A stretch of DNA of 64,000 nt from Flagellimonas pacifica (GCF_900215465.1 NZ_OBEH01000003.1:586490-650489); one strand, 5' to 3'; shown: positions 40,658-50,707, counted from the first letter of the stretch. A program made the numbers and translations. Notes: generated from the letters alone by a model not told the origin.

Positions 40658-42577
40658 ATGAGCAAAATTATAGGAATAGACTTGGGTACGACCAACTCCT
40701 GCGTCTCTGTGATGGAAGGTAACGAGCCTGTGGTAATCCCAAATGCCGAGGGAAAACGTACAACTCCCTCTGTAATTGCATTTGTGGAAGGTGGGGAGAT
40801 AAAAGTGGGAGATCCTGCAAAAAGGCAAGCAGTGACCAACCCGTATAAAACTATTTATTCCATCAAAAGATTTATGGGAAACAAGTTCTCTGAATCTAAA
40901 AAAGAGGCAGATCGTGTTCCTTACAAAGTAGAAAAAGGTGACAATGATACCCCAAGGGTTGATATTGATGGTCGTTTATATACGCCTCAGGAGCTTTCGG
41001 CAATGATTCTTCAAAAAATGAAGAAAACTGCGGAGGACTACCTAGGACAAGATGTAACCAGAGCAGTGATCACAGTTCCAGCATATTTTAACGATTCGCA
41101 AAGACAAGCTACAAAGGAAGCTGGAGAAATTGCCGGTTTAACAGTAGAGCGAATCATTAATGAGCCAACGGCTGCGTCTTTGGCTTATGGAATGGATAAA
41201 AAAGATACAGATCAAAAGATCGTTGTTTTTGATTTTGGAGGTGGTACTCATGATGTTTCCATTCTTGAATTGGGAGATGGTGTTTTTGAAGTGTTGGCAA
41301 CAGATGGTGATACTCACTTGGGAGGTGATGATGTAGACCAAAAAATCATTAATTGGTTGGCAGAAGAGTTCAAAGCTGATGAACAACTAGACCTTAGAGA
41401 GGATGCAATGGCATTGCAACGACTTCGTGAAGCTGCTGAAAAGGCAAAGATTGAATTATCTTCTTCTGCACAGACTGAAATCAATTTACCTTATGTAACG
41501 GCAACGGCTTCTGGCCCAAAGCACTTGGTTAGAACATTGTCACGTGCCAAATTTGAGCAACTGATAGAAGACTTGGTGAAGAGAACGATCAAGCCTTGTG
41601 AAACTGCATTGAAATCTGCCGGACTTTCAAAAAGTGATATCGATGAGATTATCTTGGTAGGTGGATCAACACGTATTCCTGCAGTGCAAGAAGCTGTTGA
41701 GAAGTTTTTTGGGAAGAAACCTTCCAAAGGTGTTAACCCTGATGAGGTGGTTGCAGTTGGTGCAGCTATTCAAGGTGGTGTATTGACGGGAGATGTAAAA
41801 GATGTATTGTTGTTGGATGTTACTCCACTTTCTTTAGGTATTGAAACCATGGGTAGTGTGTTTACCAAATTGATCGAGGCGAATACGACCATCCCAACAA
41901 AAAAGTCTCAAGTATTCTCTACTGCAGCAGATAATCAACCTTCGGTTGAGATTCATGTATTGCAAGGTGAGCGCCCTATGGCCGCAGATAACAAAACCAT
42001 TGGTAGGTTCCATTTAGATGGTATTCCGCCAGCGCCAAGAGGTACACCTCAAATTGAGGTAACTTTTGATATTGATGCCAACGGTATCATTAAGGTTTCT
42101 GCAACGGACAAGGCTACGAACAAAACACAAGATATCCGAATTGAAGCTTCTTCTGGATTGACCGAAGAAGAAATCCAAAAGATGAAAGCAGAGGCAGAAG
42201 CTAATGCAGAATCGGATAAAAAAGCAAAGGAAACTGCAGATAAGCTGAATGAAGCTGATGGAATGATTTTTCAAACAGAAAAGCAGTTGAAGGAGTTTGG
42301 GGATAAGTTATCCGATGATAAGAAAAAGCCGATTGAAGAAGCTTTGGAAGAGCTAAAGAAAGCTTATGAGACTAAAGATTTAGCTGTAATTGAACCTGCT
42401 TTGGAGAAAATAAACGAAGCCTGGAAAGTTGCTTCAGAAGAGATGTACAAAGCTCAGGCAGAAGCTGGTCAGGCTAATGGTGCGGATGCTTCGGCTGGAG
42501 CTGAGGGCCCTGCAGGGGGAAATGACGCTGCTGAAGGTGATAATGTAGAAGACGTAGATTTCGAAGAGGTCAAGTAA
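40658..42577 (+). CDS. dnaK: Chaperone DnaK (Hsp70)
   Basis: Hsp70 chaperone. 639 residues from the ATG at 40658, giving [21 protein letters not shown]; 19 residues upstream in the longer frame are not family sequence. Nucleotide-binding domain ([33 protein letters not shown]), linker [12 protein letters not shown], substrate-binding domain and helical lid, ending with the acidic DnaK tail [10 protein letters not shown]. In this genome dnaJ and grpE do not adjoin it. Confidence 0.98.
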   Translation: MSKIIGIDLGTTNSCVSVMEGNEPVVIPNAEGKRTTPSVIAFVEGGEIKVGDPAKRQAVTNPYKTIYSIKRFMGNKFSESKKEADRVPYKVEKGDNDTPRVDIDGRLYTPQELSAMILQKMKKTAEDYLGQDVTRAVITVPAYFNDSQRQATKEAGEIAGLTVERIINEPTAASLAYGMDKKDTDQKIVVFDFGGGTHDVSILELGDGVFEVLATDGDTHLGGDDVDQKIINWLAEEFKADEQLDLREDAMALQRLREAAEKAKIELSSSAQTEINLPYVTATASGPKHLVRTLSRAKFEQLIEDLVKRTIKPCETALKSAGLSKSDIDEIILVGGSTRIPAVQEAVEKFFGKKPSKGVNPDEVVAVGAAIQGGVLTGDVKDVLLLDVTPLSLGIETMGSVFTKLIEANTTIPTKKSQVFSTAADNQPSVEIHVLQGERPMAADNKTIGRFHLDGIPPAPRGTPQIEVTFDIDANGIIKVSATDKATNKTQDIRIEASSGLTEEEIQKMKAEAEANAESDKKAKETADKLNEADGMIFQTEKQLKEFGDKLSDDKKKPIEEALEELKKAYETKDLAVIEPALEKINEAWKVASEEMYKAQAEAGQANGADASAGAEGPAGGNDAAEGDNVEDVDFEEVK

Positions 42578-42593
42578 AACTTTAAGTTTTAAT

Positions 42594-42634
42594 AAATAGA
42601 AAAGCCCACAACAAAGTTGTGGGCTTTTCTATTT
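42594..42634. terminator. Bidirectional terminator dnaK / LuxR-type regulator
   Basis: Perfect 19-bp stem (AAATAGAAAAGCCCACAAC and complement) with loop AAA, between the convergent dnaK and regulator genes. Confidence 0.92.
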
Positions 42635-42646
42635 AAAGGAGTCTAG

Positions 42647-43291
42647 CTATGCTGCATCCAATTGCCGTATTTCTAGCTCTTGAAGTTTTTTCAAAGCTTC
42701 GGCTTTCGAGTTTACGTTGAGTTTTACATAAATATTCTGAATGTGGAAATTTACGGCACTAGGTGTTACGCAGAGTCTGTCGGCAATCATCCTATAAGTA
42801 TATCCTTGGGTGAGCAGCTCAATAATTTGATTCTCCTTTTTTGAAAACCGTTCATACGTTTTGCATTGGAAGGAGTGAATGATTTTTTTGGCCACATCAT
42901 GCTCCAAAGCTATTCCGTGTTCATGCAGTTCCTCTAATGCATTAAAAAATCGGTTTTTGGTCAAGGGTTTGGTCAGAAACCCGTTGGCACCCTTTTTAAA
43001 AGCTTCTTTTATGATTTTAAAATCAGATTTCTGACTTGTCATCAAGATTTTTACCGCGTTATTCTGTTTGTGGAAATATGGAATTCCTTCAATCCCTGAG
43101 ATTCCTATTAGATTAACTTCGGAGACGATGATATCCACATGGGTTCTTCTTGAATGGGACATAAATTTATTTACTGATGTGTGTATACCTACCAATTCAT
43201 AAGGTAAATCTTCGCTAAAATAAAATCTATATAAAGGGTGTAGTTTTTCATCATTGTCTATAATTACAATTTTTAATGGGGGAGTTTTCAT
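42647..43291 (-). CDS. Orphan LuxR-type response regulator with Glu at the phospho-site
   Basis: 214 residues: receiver (about 1-125) and LuxR-type helix-turn-helix (about 148-205, LLTQGYTYRMIADRLCVTPSAVNFH). The acceptor position reads IIVSEVN, with Glu58 instead of Asp; Lys108 (FLTKPL) and Asp12/Asp14 are kept. A Glu there often mimics phosphorylation, so it may be constitutively active. No kinase gene adjoins it; a gene-free 680-bp stretch lies upstream. Confidence 0.9.
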   Translation of the reverse strand: MKTPPLKIVIIDNDEKLHPLYRFYFSEDLPYELVGIHTSVNKFMSHSRRTHVDIIVSEVNLIGISGIEGIPYFHKQNNAVKILMTSQKSDFKIIKEAFKKGANGFLTKPLTKNRFFNALEELHEHGIALEHDVAKKIIHSFQCKTYERFSKKENQIIELLTQGYTYRMIADRLCVTPSAVNFHIQNIYVKLNVNSKAEALKKLQELEIRQLDAA

Positions 43292-43971
43292 GGTTAAAAG
43301 ATTTTGAGTTATCTAATTTTGTCATTGTCTCACTTCATTTTACCTAGATTTAGGCAAAACGTATCTGGTCGGCCATATCCATGTAAGGAGATACAAAGGG
43401 AGAACTTTTGAGTTTATAAATTAAATTATGGAACGCAATAGTGTCTCACCAATGCCCTTATTTGGACATGCTGATAACAATCCTGAAAAAGGATTAAATC
43501 AATAGTGATTTAGAAAAGGTTTTTGGAATGCTAGAAAAGAACCCTTGTTTGGTTGGGGGGACTTGATCTTGCACTAAGAATTGTAGCTTTTTTCATGAGT
43601 TTAAGATTTGGGATTTTGTATTATTTCAAAAATTAAATTAGGAAATTTTTCCCTTCAAGAACGGTTTTTGTAGTTTTTTTCGTTCAAATGCACTTTCATA
43701 TTTTTATGAAAATAAATGAAATATCAATAAATATGGTGTTTTGGAATCCTTAAAATATTTGGCAACATTAACGTATAAAGAAATAGGATGCTCTAAAAAG
43801 AGCATCCTATTCTTGGTAAATCGGTCCAGGTGAAATAATACAACCCGCTTCTATGATAAAGTGCAGTTCCCCCTGTTTAATTTATCACAGTTCATAAATA
43901 TTTAGTATCTCGGTAATTGACAAAATCAGATAACTCTCAGGTAGAGGACCAATTTATTTTTTTAGATTTTC
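43292..43971. other. Gene-free intergenic region
   Basis: 680 bp with no credible gene on either strand; the longest readings are about 25 codons. It holds a perfect hairpin at 43782-43811 (separate entry) and AT-rich sequence. It may carry an unrecognised small RNA or be the remains of a lost gene; nothing in the sequence decides this. Confidence 0.6.
43782..43811. repeat. Perfect hairpin without an adjoining gene
   Basis: AATAGGATGCTCT and its exact complement, 13 bp, loop AAAA. Terminator-like but without a U-run on either side, and about 160 bp from the nearest gene end. Confidence 0.7.
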
Positions 43972-44832
43972 CTAATCTTCAAAGGAAGTACTGGTGTATT
44001 CATATGAAGTTCCGGTATTCAAAGCTGTTTTCAGGTTTTCATCACTATAAGCTACCATTGTACCGTCCATAGTTTGTCTTCTATAGGCAATAGTTACTTG
44101 CTCAATAGTATGGTTTTGTCCCCTGTTAGAAACTACGTAGCTTTCTCCTTTTTCAACATCTAGCTGTATGGCATAATCATCCCTGCTACTATTAATATGG
44201 CTTCCAAGGTTTACTGAAGTGGTAAGACTATTATGGGCTACCTGGGAAGCATAGAGGTCTAGACCTCCAAATCCATCTCGTCCTTCAGAAGCAAAGAATA
44301 AAAGCGTGCTGTTATATATACTTGGATATAACTCATCTTCTTTTGTATTTACCTTAGGGCCAAGGTTTTTGGATACACCCAAGCTTCCATCGGCACTGAT
44401 ATCAGCAACATATATATCATACTTTCCATAGCTACCTTTCATATTGGAAGCAAAGAAAAGGCGCTTGCCGTCTTCTGAAACTGTTGGATGTTTTGCAGAG
44501 GCATATTTTGGGCACACTTTCAATTTGGTGATATTGCTCCACTTACCGTTGATTTTTTCTGCACGATAGATCTCATGTAAAAGTTCCTTTTTGGAAAACA
44601 GTCCATACAGTGGTTTTTGTTCACTGGATTTACTAAAATAGGCCGTTTTGCCATCTTCGGTTACTGATATTGAAGGAATGTATCCTTCAAGGGTGGATAA
44701 ACGTCCATTATTATTGGAATCTTGAGTGTCCACATTTGTATTCTCAAATTTTATTGCGTTTTGAGCTGTAATCGGAGCAGTACAAAATAGACCAATAATT
44801 AAAGTTAAGCTGTAGGTTAATGAACGTGTCAT
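43972..44832 (-). CDS. Secreted PD40-type beta-propeller protein
   Basis: 286 residues from the ATG at 44832 (the longer frame starts with TTG). Signal peptide ending APITAQ, then PD40/WD40-like repeats: TAYFSKSSE, RLFFASNMKGSYGKYDIYVADI, LLFFASEGRDGFGGLDLYASQV. In Bacteroidota such propellers usually precede an OmpA domain; here the protein stops after the propeller. Possible envelope sensor or scaffold; no further evidence. Confidence 0.8.
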   Translation of the reverse strand: MTRSLTYSLTLIIGLFCTAPITAQNAIKFENTNVDTQDSNNNGRLSTLEGYIPSISVTEDGKTAYFSKSSEQKPLYGLFSKKELLHEIYRAEKINGKWSNITKLKVCPKYASAKHPTVSEDGKRLFFASNMKGSYGKYDIYVADISADGSLGVSKNLGPKVNTKEDELYPSIYNSTLLFFASEGRDGFGGLDLYASQVAHNSLTTSVNLGSHINSSRDDYAIQLDVEKGESYVVSNRGQNHTIEQVTIAYRRQTMDGTMVAYSDENLKTALNTGTSYEYTSTSFED

Positions 44833-45067
44833 GATGTTATGGATTTGGGGGTTAATACATGACAAAGATGAAGGAATATTTTTGAGAATTACTTATTAAT
44901 TTTTCATAGGTTTTGAATTTTAACGAATAAAAAAGGTATTTTATCGATTATTTTTTAGATAATTAACATATTGAAAAGCCATATATGTCAATCAGCGGTG
45001 TTTTAGGTATTTTGACGAATTCCCATTAGCTAATATCGGAATAACGTTTCTACTAAATTTCTAAACA

Positions 45068-45790
45068 CTATTCGTGTGTCTTGGAAGAATGGGACACTAA
45101 TCTGTTGATTTCTTTGAGCTCATGATCTGTTAAATGTCGCCATTTGCCAACAGGCATATCCAACTCAACATTCATGATCCGAACACGTTTTAGTTTTTTA
45201 ACCCTGTAATCCAAATACTCACACATCCTTCGTATCTGTCTGTTCAATCCTTGAGTTAGGACGATTTTAAATTGATTAGGGCCTAATTGTTCTACTATAC
45301 ATTTTCTGGTAACCGTATCCAGTATTGGGACTCCATTTCGCATTTTCTGCAGAAAGTCTGCAGTAATGGGTTTGTTTACCGTAACTATGTATTCCTTTTC
45401 ATGATGGTTGCGGGCCCTAAGGATTTTATTCACAATATCCCCATCGTTGGTCATAAAAATTAAACCTTCACTGGGTTTGTCCAATCTACCAATAGGAAAA
45501 ATCCGTTTGGGATAATTAATGAAATCAATGATATTATCCTTTTCAACCCTGGTATCCGTGGTGCATACAATACCTATGGGTTTATTAAATGCCAAATAGA
45601 CAGGCTTATCCTTTGGTTCTGAAATCAGTTCACCATCTACCCGCACTTCATCATTTGGAGTAACCTTTGTGCCCATCTCCGGCACTTTTCCGTTAATGGT
45701 GACTCTACCTTGATCTATCAATTTGTCGGCGGCACGCCTTGAGCAGTAGCCCACTTCACTCAAATATTTGTTGATTCGGGTTTCTTTCAT
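45068..45790 (-). CDS. rluF: 23S rRNA pseudouridine synthase (RluF type)
   Basis: 240 residues: N-terminal S4 RNA-binding domain ([23 protein letters not shown]), then an RsuA-type catalytic domain with the Asp in [18 protein letters not shown] and [14 protein letters not shown]. The S4 signature and length fit RluF (U2604 of 23S rRNA) better than RluB or RsuA. Single gene. Confidence 0.9.
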   Translation of the reverse strand: MKETRINKYLSEVGYCSRRAADKLIDQGRVTINGKVPEMGTKVTPNDEVRVDGELISEPKDKPVYLAFNKPIGIVCTTDTRVEKDNIIDFINYPKRIFPIGRLDKPSEGLIFMTNDGDIVNKILRARNHHEKEYIVTVNKPITADFLQKMRNGVPILDTVTRKCIVEQLGPNQFKIVLTQGLNRQIRRMCEYLDYRVKKLKRVRIMNVELDMPVGKWRHLTDHELKEINRLVSHSSKTHE

Positions 45791-45934
45791 GAAAATAGAA
45801 ATAGATGTTGCGAATATCGTAAACTTCTGATGAAGAAGGTAAATATAACACTGTATGTTTTTATAATTTTTTTAAATATAATCACTTGATTTAAAGTTTG
45901 TTATGATGATAAAATAAAAAAAGAACTCAAAATA

Positions 45935-45968
45935 TTTGACTCCTACCTTACGTCATGGCCTAGCTTTG
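45935..45968 (+). promoter_or_regulatory. Promoter and putative MerR operator of the TipA-like regulator
   Basis: TAGCTTTG (45961-45968) fully matches TAnnTTTG; TTTG at 45935-45938 is the -33 element with a 22-bp spacer, long for this promoter class. Between them lies TGAC-N11-GTCA (45937-45955), an imperfect dyad in the position of a MerR-family operator. Suggests autoregulation. Confidence 0.55.
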
Positions 45969-45996
45969 CCATATCTATTTTGAAAAAACAACTAAA

Positions 45997-46770
45997 ATGA
46001 AGATGTATAGTGTAAAAGAAGTGTCCAGATCATCAGGTGTTACGATACGAACACTTCACTATTATGATAATATTGGTTTGTTGAAACCAAAAGAAAGAAC
46101 CGAGGCAGGATATCGTTATTATGGGGAATCTGAGCTGCTAAGATTACAACAGATTCTTTTCTACAAGGAATTGGATTTTTCGCTTCAAAAGATTGGTCAA
46201 TTATTGGATGATTCTGAATTTGATTTGGTTGTAGCACTAAAGTGCCACAAAAAATCCTTAAAAAAACGTGGAGAGCAAATAAAAACATTATTAAAAACTA
46301 TAGATGAAACTATATATCATTTAACAAAAGAAAAAAAGATAATGAAACCAGAAATGTTATACAAAGGGTTATCCAAAGAAATAGGAACTGTTTACCGTCA
46401 AGAGGCTATAAGAGAATATGGTAAGAAAGTTATTGAACATGCCGAAATGGAGTTATTAAAACTTGGAGAAGCAGATTTTGAATTGTTAAAAAAGAACTTT
46501 GAAAAAATCAACAAAGAATTGTTCGAAATGCATAAAACTTCACCAAGTGATGAAAAGGTGCAACAGCTAATATCTAGCCATTATCAAATAATCCGTACTT
46601 TTTGGGGCACTGTAAAATCTAAAGATTCCCAAGCAAAAGCTTATGCTAATTTAGGAGAGCTATATGTGGCAGACGAACGCTTTACAATGGTAAATGGACA
46701 AGTACAACCGGAATATGCCCAATTTTTAAAAGAAGCAATGCAATATTACGCACAAACGCAATTACTTTAA
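45997..46770 (+). CDS. MerR-family regulator with TipAS-like ligand domain
   Basis: 257 residues: MerR winged helix (MYSVKEVSRSSGVTIRTLHYYDNIGLL), coiled coil, and a C-terminal alpha-globin-like TipAS domain (about 135-257). TipA-type proteins bind thiopeptide-like or other drugs and activate export genes and themselves. An ATG two codons in (46003) is also possible. No efflux gene follows; the next gene is cardiolipin synthase after a terminator. Confidence 0.9.
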   Translation: MKMYSVKEVSRSSGVTIRTLHYYDNIGLLKPKERTEAGYRYYGESELLRLQQILFYKELDFSLQKIGQLLDDSEFDLVVALKCHKKSLKKRGEQIKTLLKTIDETIYHLTKEKKIMKPEMLYKGLSKEIGTVYRQEAIREYGKKVIEHAEMELLKLGEADFELLKKNFEKINKELFEMHKTSPSDEKVQQLISSHYQIIRTFWGTVKSKDSQAKAYANLGELYVADERFTMVNGQVQPEYAQFLKEAMQYYAQTQLL

Positions 46771-46791
46771 GGTTTAGAAGCACCACTAATG

Positions 46792-46816
46792 AAAAGCTCC
46801 TTGTTTAGGAGCTTTT
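46792..46816 (+). terminator. Terminator after the MerR gene
   Basis: AAAAGCTCCT paired with AGGAGCTTTT, loop TGTTT. It separates the MerR gene from the cls promoter. Confidence 0.85.
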
Positions 46817-46869
46817 AAACTTTAAGGTCATAGGCCCGGCTATCATTTTATTATGCTGTAGTTTAGAAA

Positions 46870-46911
46870 TGATCCTTGTCATAATAAAAGGGTACCTTAC
46901 TTCTTATTTTG
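46870..46911 (+). promoter_or_regulatory. FNR/FixK-like operator and -7 element of cls
   Basis: Palindrome TGAT-CCTT-GTCA at 46870-46881 with AA/TA flanks. TTATTTTG (46904-46911) is a TAnnTTTG-like element 35.5 bp from the palindrome centre, one base shorter than in the other seven sites. Confidence 0.7.
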
Positions 46912-46941
46912 ATGGTCGGTTGAGAAAAAATCAATTATGAA

Positions 46942-48354
46942 ATGACCCTGTCTATTGTTTTAGTTATTCTCTACGTAGTGCTTGCAATTGCCATGATCAT
47001 AGGTATTTTGGTAAATGGTGCTAGGCCATCAAAGACCCTGGCTTGGCTTTTAGCCATTTTTACCATTCCAGTGGGAGGGATAATCCTATATCTTTTACTA
47101 GGTAGAAATAGAAGAAAAAACAAAATCCTAAGAAAAAAGCAAGCAGTTTTTTCAAGAGAAATTAAGCCAATACCTGATGGAGTATTAAAGATAGGCAACA
47201 GATATAGCAGAGTAATAAGGCTCATTAATAAAAACTGTAGATTTCAACCAACCCTACATAATTCAACTACCTTACTAAAAGATGGAAAGACCACCTTTGA
47301 ATCTATTTTTGAAGCATTGGAGGGAGCAACTGACTACATCCATTTGCAATACTACATTTTTGAGGAAGGGGAATTGGCAGACCGACTTTTAAACCTGTTT
47401 CGAGCCAAAGTAAATGAAGGAGTAAAGGTGCGGATGATTTATGACAGCATTGGAAGTTATACTTTAAGTAGAAAGTATGTGAATGATCTAAAATCAGTTG
47501 GGGTGGAAGTATATCCCTTTCTTCCATTTCGGTTCGATCATTTCCTTTCTTCCCTCAATTACAGAAACCACAGAAAAATAATTGTTGTAGACGGAATCCA
47601 TGGCTTTACAGGAGGAATAAACATTTCAGATAAATATCTTAAAGGAGACCCAAATTTGGGTACATGGCATGATATGCATATACGGCTCACAGGGCCTGCC
47701 GCAAAACAACTGGAAGAAGTTTTTATTGCAGATTGGTATTTGGTGGCAGAAGAACAATTACAGTTGGGTAATTGTATTGAAAAAGAAGAACCTATAAATA
47801 TTGAAGAAAAGATTGTCCAGATAGTTTCTAGCGGACCGGAGGATGATTTCCCCAACATTCAGCAGGTATATTTTGAGATGATTAACGAGGCCAAAAACTA
47901 CGTGTACATAACAAATCCCTACATTATACCAGGGAACGAAATCTTATTGGCATTGCAAACAGCTTCGTTGAGTGGGGTAGATGTGCGCATATTGGTCTCA
48001 GAACATGCAGATAGTAATTTGGTCGGCTGGACGGTTCGTTCTTATTTTGAACCTTTACTTAAAGCTGGAGTCCAGTTGTTTCTTTTTCCAGATGGTTTTT
48101 TACATAGCAAAGTCATAGTTAGTGATGATGCTATTGTGTCTATAGGAACAGCAAATATTGATATAAGGAGTTTTGAACACAACTTTGAGGTGAATGCACT
48201 GATTTATGATAAGAGCTTTTCTCTACAGTTAAAAGCTGATTTTTTGAATGATTGTGCAAAAAGCAGAGAGTTAACTTTTTATGAGCATAAACAAAGATCT
48301 TGGATAACAAAACTTAAGGAGGGAGCCGCCAAGATTTTTAGTCCCATTCTGTAA
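46942..48354 (+). CDS. cls: Cardiolipin synthase
   Basis: 470-residue membrane phospholipase-D-type enzyme making cardiolipin from two phosphatidylglycerols. Two N-terminal membrane helices (about 2-22 and 32-52), then two PLD domains with both HKD motifs: HRKIIVVDGIHGFTGG and HSKVIVSDDAIVSIGT. Full length. Preceded by the island operator; cardiolipin often rises in stationary or stressed cells, which fits. Overlaps the convergent ldhA end by 17 bp. Confidence 0.95.
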   Translation: MTLSIVLVILYVVLAIAMIIGILVNGARPSKTLAWLLAIFTIPVGGIILYLLLGRNRRKNKILRKKQAVFSREIKPIPDGVLKIGNRYSRVIRLINKNCRFQPTLHNSTTLLKDGKTTFESIFEALEGATDYIHLQYYIFEEGELADRLLNLFRAKVNEGVKVRMIYDSIGSYTLSRKYVNDLKSVGVEVYPFLPFRFDHFLSSLNYRNHRKIIVVDGIHGFTGGINISDKYLKGDPNLGTWHDMHIRLTGPAAKQLEEVFIADWYLVAEEQLQLGNCIEKEEPINIEEKIVQIVSSGPEDDFPNIQQVYFEMINEAKNYVYITNPYIIPGNEILLALQTASLSGVDVRILVSEHADSNLVGWTVRSYFEPLLKAGVQLFLFPDGFLHSKVIVSDDAIVSIGTANIDIRSFEHNFEVNALIYDKSFSLQLKADFLNDCAKSRELTFYEHKQRSWITKLKEGAAKIFSPIL

Positions 48355-49354
48355 TACTTTCTTCGGGAAGCAATTCATTTACACATTTTTGCCCGTTTGC
48401 CCATGCATCAATGTTTTCAACAGTGGTTTGGGCAATATTCTGTACTGCTTCTTTAGTAATGAAGGCTTGGTGGGGAGTAAGAATCACATTTGGGAACGTG
48501 AGCAATTTTTTTAGTCGCTCATCTTTAATACCGTTCACGGAGTTGTCCTTAAAGAAGGTTCCTTTTTCCTTTTCATAAACATCTGCTCCGTATGCGGCAA
48601 TCTTGTTGTTTTCCAAAGCTTCGACCAATGCATCCGTATGGACGATTGCACCTCGTGCGGTATTGATCAATACAGTATTTGGCTTCATCAAGGCTAAGGT
48701 TTCCTTAGAGATAAGATCATAGGTCTGTTTGGTCAAGGGAACGTGTAAACTTATAATATCGGAATGGGCACAGAGCGATTCTAAATCAGTGTATATAACG
48801 CCATACAAATCTTTCAGGCTTGTATTTTTATGGATATCATAGGCAATGATATCGCAACCAAAGCCATGCATGATCTTGCACATTACCGAGCCAATGTTTC
48901 CAGTTCCAATGATTCCGATGGTTTTTCCTTTTAGATCAAACCCCATAAGATTGCTTTGCAAGAAATTATAAGTACGCACTTGCCGATTGGCCTCTATGAT
49001 TTTACGATTGAGGGCCAACAGTAGCGCAACCGCGTGCTCTGCAATGGCATAAGGCGAATAACTGGGTACGTTCGCCACTTTTAACTTGTATTTTTCGGCA
49101 GCCTTTAAATGCACATTATTGTATCCAGTAGAACGCAGGGCAATATATTTTACTTCAAGACCCTTTAAAGTTTCAAGAACAATGGAAGATGCATCATCGC
49201 CAGAGAAGATAGATATGGCCTTATGGCCAACAGATCTAAAAACGGTATCCAAACTCAATGCTTCTTTCAGATAGGTAACTTGGTGACGGCCATTGTTGGC
49301 ACGCTGCAAAAATGGAATTTCAAAATCCTTGGCACTATAAACCAACACTTTCAT
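48338..49354 (-). CDS. ldhA: D-lactate dehydrogenase (2-hydroxyacid dehydrogenase)
   Basis: 338-residue NAD-dependent D-2-hydroxyacid dehydrogenase, reducing pyruvate to D-lactate in fermentation. Rossmann motif GIIGTGNIGSVM, catalytic Arg in LINTARGAIV, acidic residue in DVYEKEKG, catalytic His in LTPHQAF. Closest in pattern to the fermentative LdhA group. Last gene of a three-gene unit whose promoter has the FNR/FixK-like operator, which makes sense for an enzyme needed without respiration. Overlaps the preceding lipoprotein gene by 20 bp. Confidence 0.9.
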   Translation of the reverse strand: MKVLVYSAKDFEIPFLQRANNGRHQVTYLKEALSLDTVFRSVGHKAISIFSGDDASSIVLETLKGLEVKYIALRSTGYNNVHLKAAEKYKLKVANVPSYSPYAIAEHAVALLLALNRKIIEANRQVRTYNFLQSNLMGFDLKGKTIGIIGTGNIGSVMCKIMHGFGCDIIAYDIHKNTSLKDLYGVIYTDLESLCAHSDIISLHVPLTKQTYDLISKETLALMKPNTVLINTARGAIVHTDALVEALENNKIAAYGADVYEKEKGTFFKDNSVNGIKDERLKKLLTFPNVILTPHQAFITKEAVQNIAQTTVENIDAWANGQKCVNELLPEESITEWD

Positions 49355-50006
49355 TGTCCTCGTCCTTAGTTTCTTTTCTAAAAATAATGTTCTGTTCCTC
49401 TAGCGCGATTACAATCAATTTAATGTACTCTCCCACGGTTTTTTCAATGTTTACAGGATCGGTAATTTCAATGCCGCCTCTCCAGATTAGTTCTCTTTCC
49501 TTATCTACGCAAATACAGTATAATGAGGTTTCTGCATGGTACACCGTATATTCGTCATAATAATCAGATTCATAATAAATAGGTTGATACTCCAAATAGT
49601 CATCCTTGAATTTCCCGTAGAGACCATTGATTTCTGACATTCGCTTTCTAAATTTTTTAAAATCCTGCGAACCTATAACCTTGGTGAAAAGGATAGCATC
49701 AAAATCTTTGTCCAGTAATTGTTGCTCTACCTCATCTAGTTCCTCTTCGGATTTGGCCGAATCTGTAAAAGAGACATCAAAAAGATCAATGCTGCGCATG
49801 GCCTCAATATTTCTTTTTTTAAACTCACGTCTAAGTTTGGTCTCAAAATCAATTCTGGTATCTTCATTTTGCGTCATTCCCACAATGAGTACCTTACTTG
49901 CATCGAAGATGGCATAGTCCGGATTCTTCCAATTGCTCACCAACTGTGTAGAAGCACAACTGCTTAAAAGTAAAATAGCTAATCCTAGTAAAAATAAATT
50001 TCTCAT
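49335..50006 (-). CDS. Small lipoprotein of the stress island, unknown function
   Basis: 223 residues; lipoprotein signal ending LLSSCASTQ. The mature part starts LVSNWKNPDY and has an alpha/beta pattern resembling outer-membrane lipoproteins of the DUF4136 kind, but I cannot confirm this. Highly charged towards the end. It lies 17 bp behind a 147-residue gene and overlaps ldhA, so the three are one operon. Confidence 0.75.
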   Translation of the reverse strand: MRNLFLLGLAILLLSSCASTQLVSNWKNPDYAIFDASKVLIVGMTQNEDTRIDFETKLRREFKKRNIEAMRSIDLFDVSFTDSAKSEEELDEVEQQLLDKDFDAILFTKVIGSQDFKKFRKRMSEINGLYGKFKDDYLEYQPIYYESDYYDEYTVYHAETSLYCICVDKERELIWRGGIEITDPVNIEKTVGEYIKLIVIALEEQNIIFRKETKDEDNESVGL

Positions 50007-50022
50007 GATAATCTTTTTAGGG

Positions 50023-50466
50023 TTAATTGAGCAATCTTTTTTGCTTTTGAGATTTCATGATTCCAGATAACAGGGAGAACATTCTCTTTTTGATGTCTCT
50101 GTAAACCACGAGATATTGATGAATATTATATGTAAGGTCATTGTGTGTTTCCACATAGGCCTTTTCCATTTTGATTTGGTCAATATCATCGACCATTATT
50201 TGCAACAATCTTTCATGCGCCTGTACCTGATTTGCCAATTTCACAAGCTGTTTTTCGAGGTCCAAAAGCTCCTTGACAAGCTTTTTACTTTCTCCAAAAA
50301 TGTTCTTATCCGTAAGTTGGGGTGTGTATGATTTCACCAAACCGTTCAAGAAAGTCTGTTCATCAGCACAAAAATGTAATTCGGATAACCAATTCAAAGA
50401 AGCGCGGTGCATTTCATCAGCACTTAACCATTCTGCATAACTGTATCGTTTTTTTTGCTTTTCCAT
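50023..50466 (-). CDS. Stress-island protein, helical, unknown
   Basis: 147 residues, cytosolic, almost entirely helical: SAEMH-like N-terminal segment (LSADEMHRASLNWLSELHF), then a long coiled coil (LLDLEKQLVKLANQVQAHERLLQ). No family recognised. First gene of the operon that ends with ldhA, behind a divergent operator pair. Confidence 0.75.
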   Translation of the reverse strand: MEKQKKRYSYAEWLSADEMHRASLNWLSELHFCADEQTFLNGLVKSYTPQLTDKNIFGESKKLVKELLDLEKQLVKLANQVQAHERLLQIMVDDIDQIKMEKAYVETHNDLTYNIHQYLVVYRDIKKRMFSLLSGIMKSQKQKRLLN

Positions 50467-50534
50467 GGTATTAAAAATTAATTTGATCAGTTTCCAATTT
50501 TTGATTGAGTTTTAGTCTATGATTTGACTTTTAA

Positions 50535-50577
50535 CTAATGTAGACCATAAACCCCAAAAGAAGAATGACAAAAATCA
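50535..50577 (-). promoter_or_regulatory. FNR/FixK-like operator and -7 element of the ldhA operon
   Basis: Palindrome TGAC-AAAA-ATCA (50566-50577). On the minus strand TACATTAG (50542-50535), five of six consensus bases of TAnnTTTG, ends 36.5 bp from the palindrome centre. It points to the 147-residue gene, lipoprotein gene and ldhA. Confidence 0.7.
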
Positions 50578-50664
50578 GTTTGGTTTTTGCTAGAACGTCA
50601 GATATGAAGATTACTCTTTTCAAGAACACCATCGGTATAATAGATGGTCTCTAATTTCAAATTC

Positions 50665-50707
50665 TGATGCATGTCATTAAAAATGAAAGCATACCGCCCT
50701 ATTTTTG
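50665..50707 (+). promoter_or_regulatory. FNR/FixK-like operator and -7 element of the TerB-deo-upp operon
   Basis: Palindrome TGAT-GCAT-GTCA (50665-50676) and TATTTTTG (50700-50707), a full TAnnTTTG match whose last G is 36.5 bp from the centre. The ATG follows 23 bp later. Confidence 0.82.

Noticed and set aside
43918..43929. TGAC-AAA-ATCA near the PD40 gene as an operator
   Set aside because: Spacer is 3 bp and the site lies downstream of the gene.
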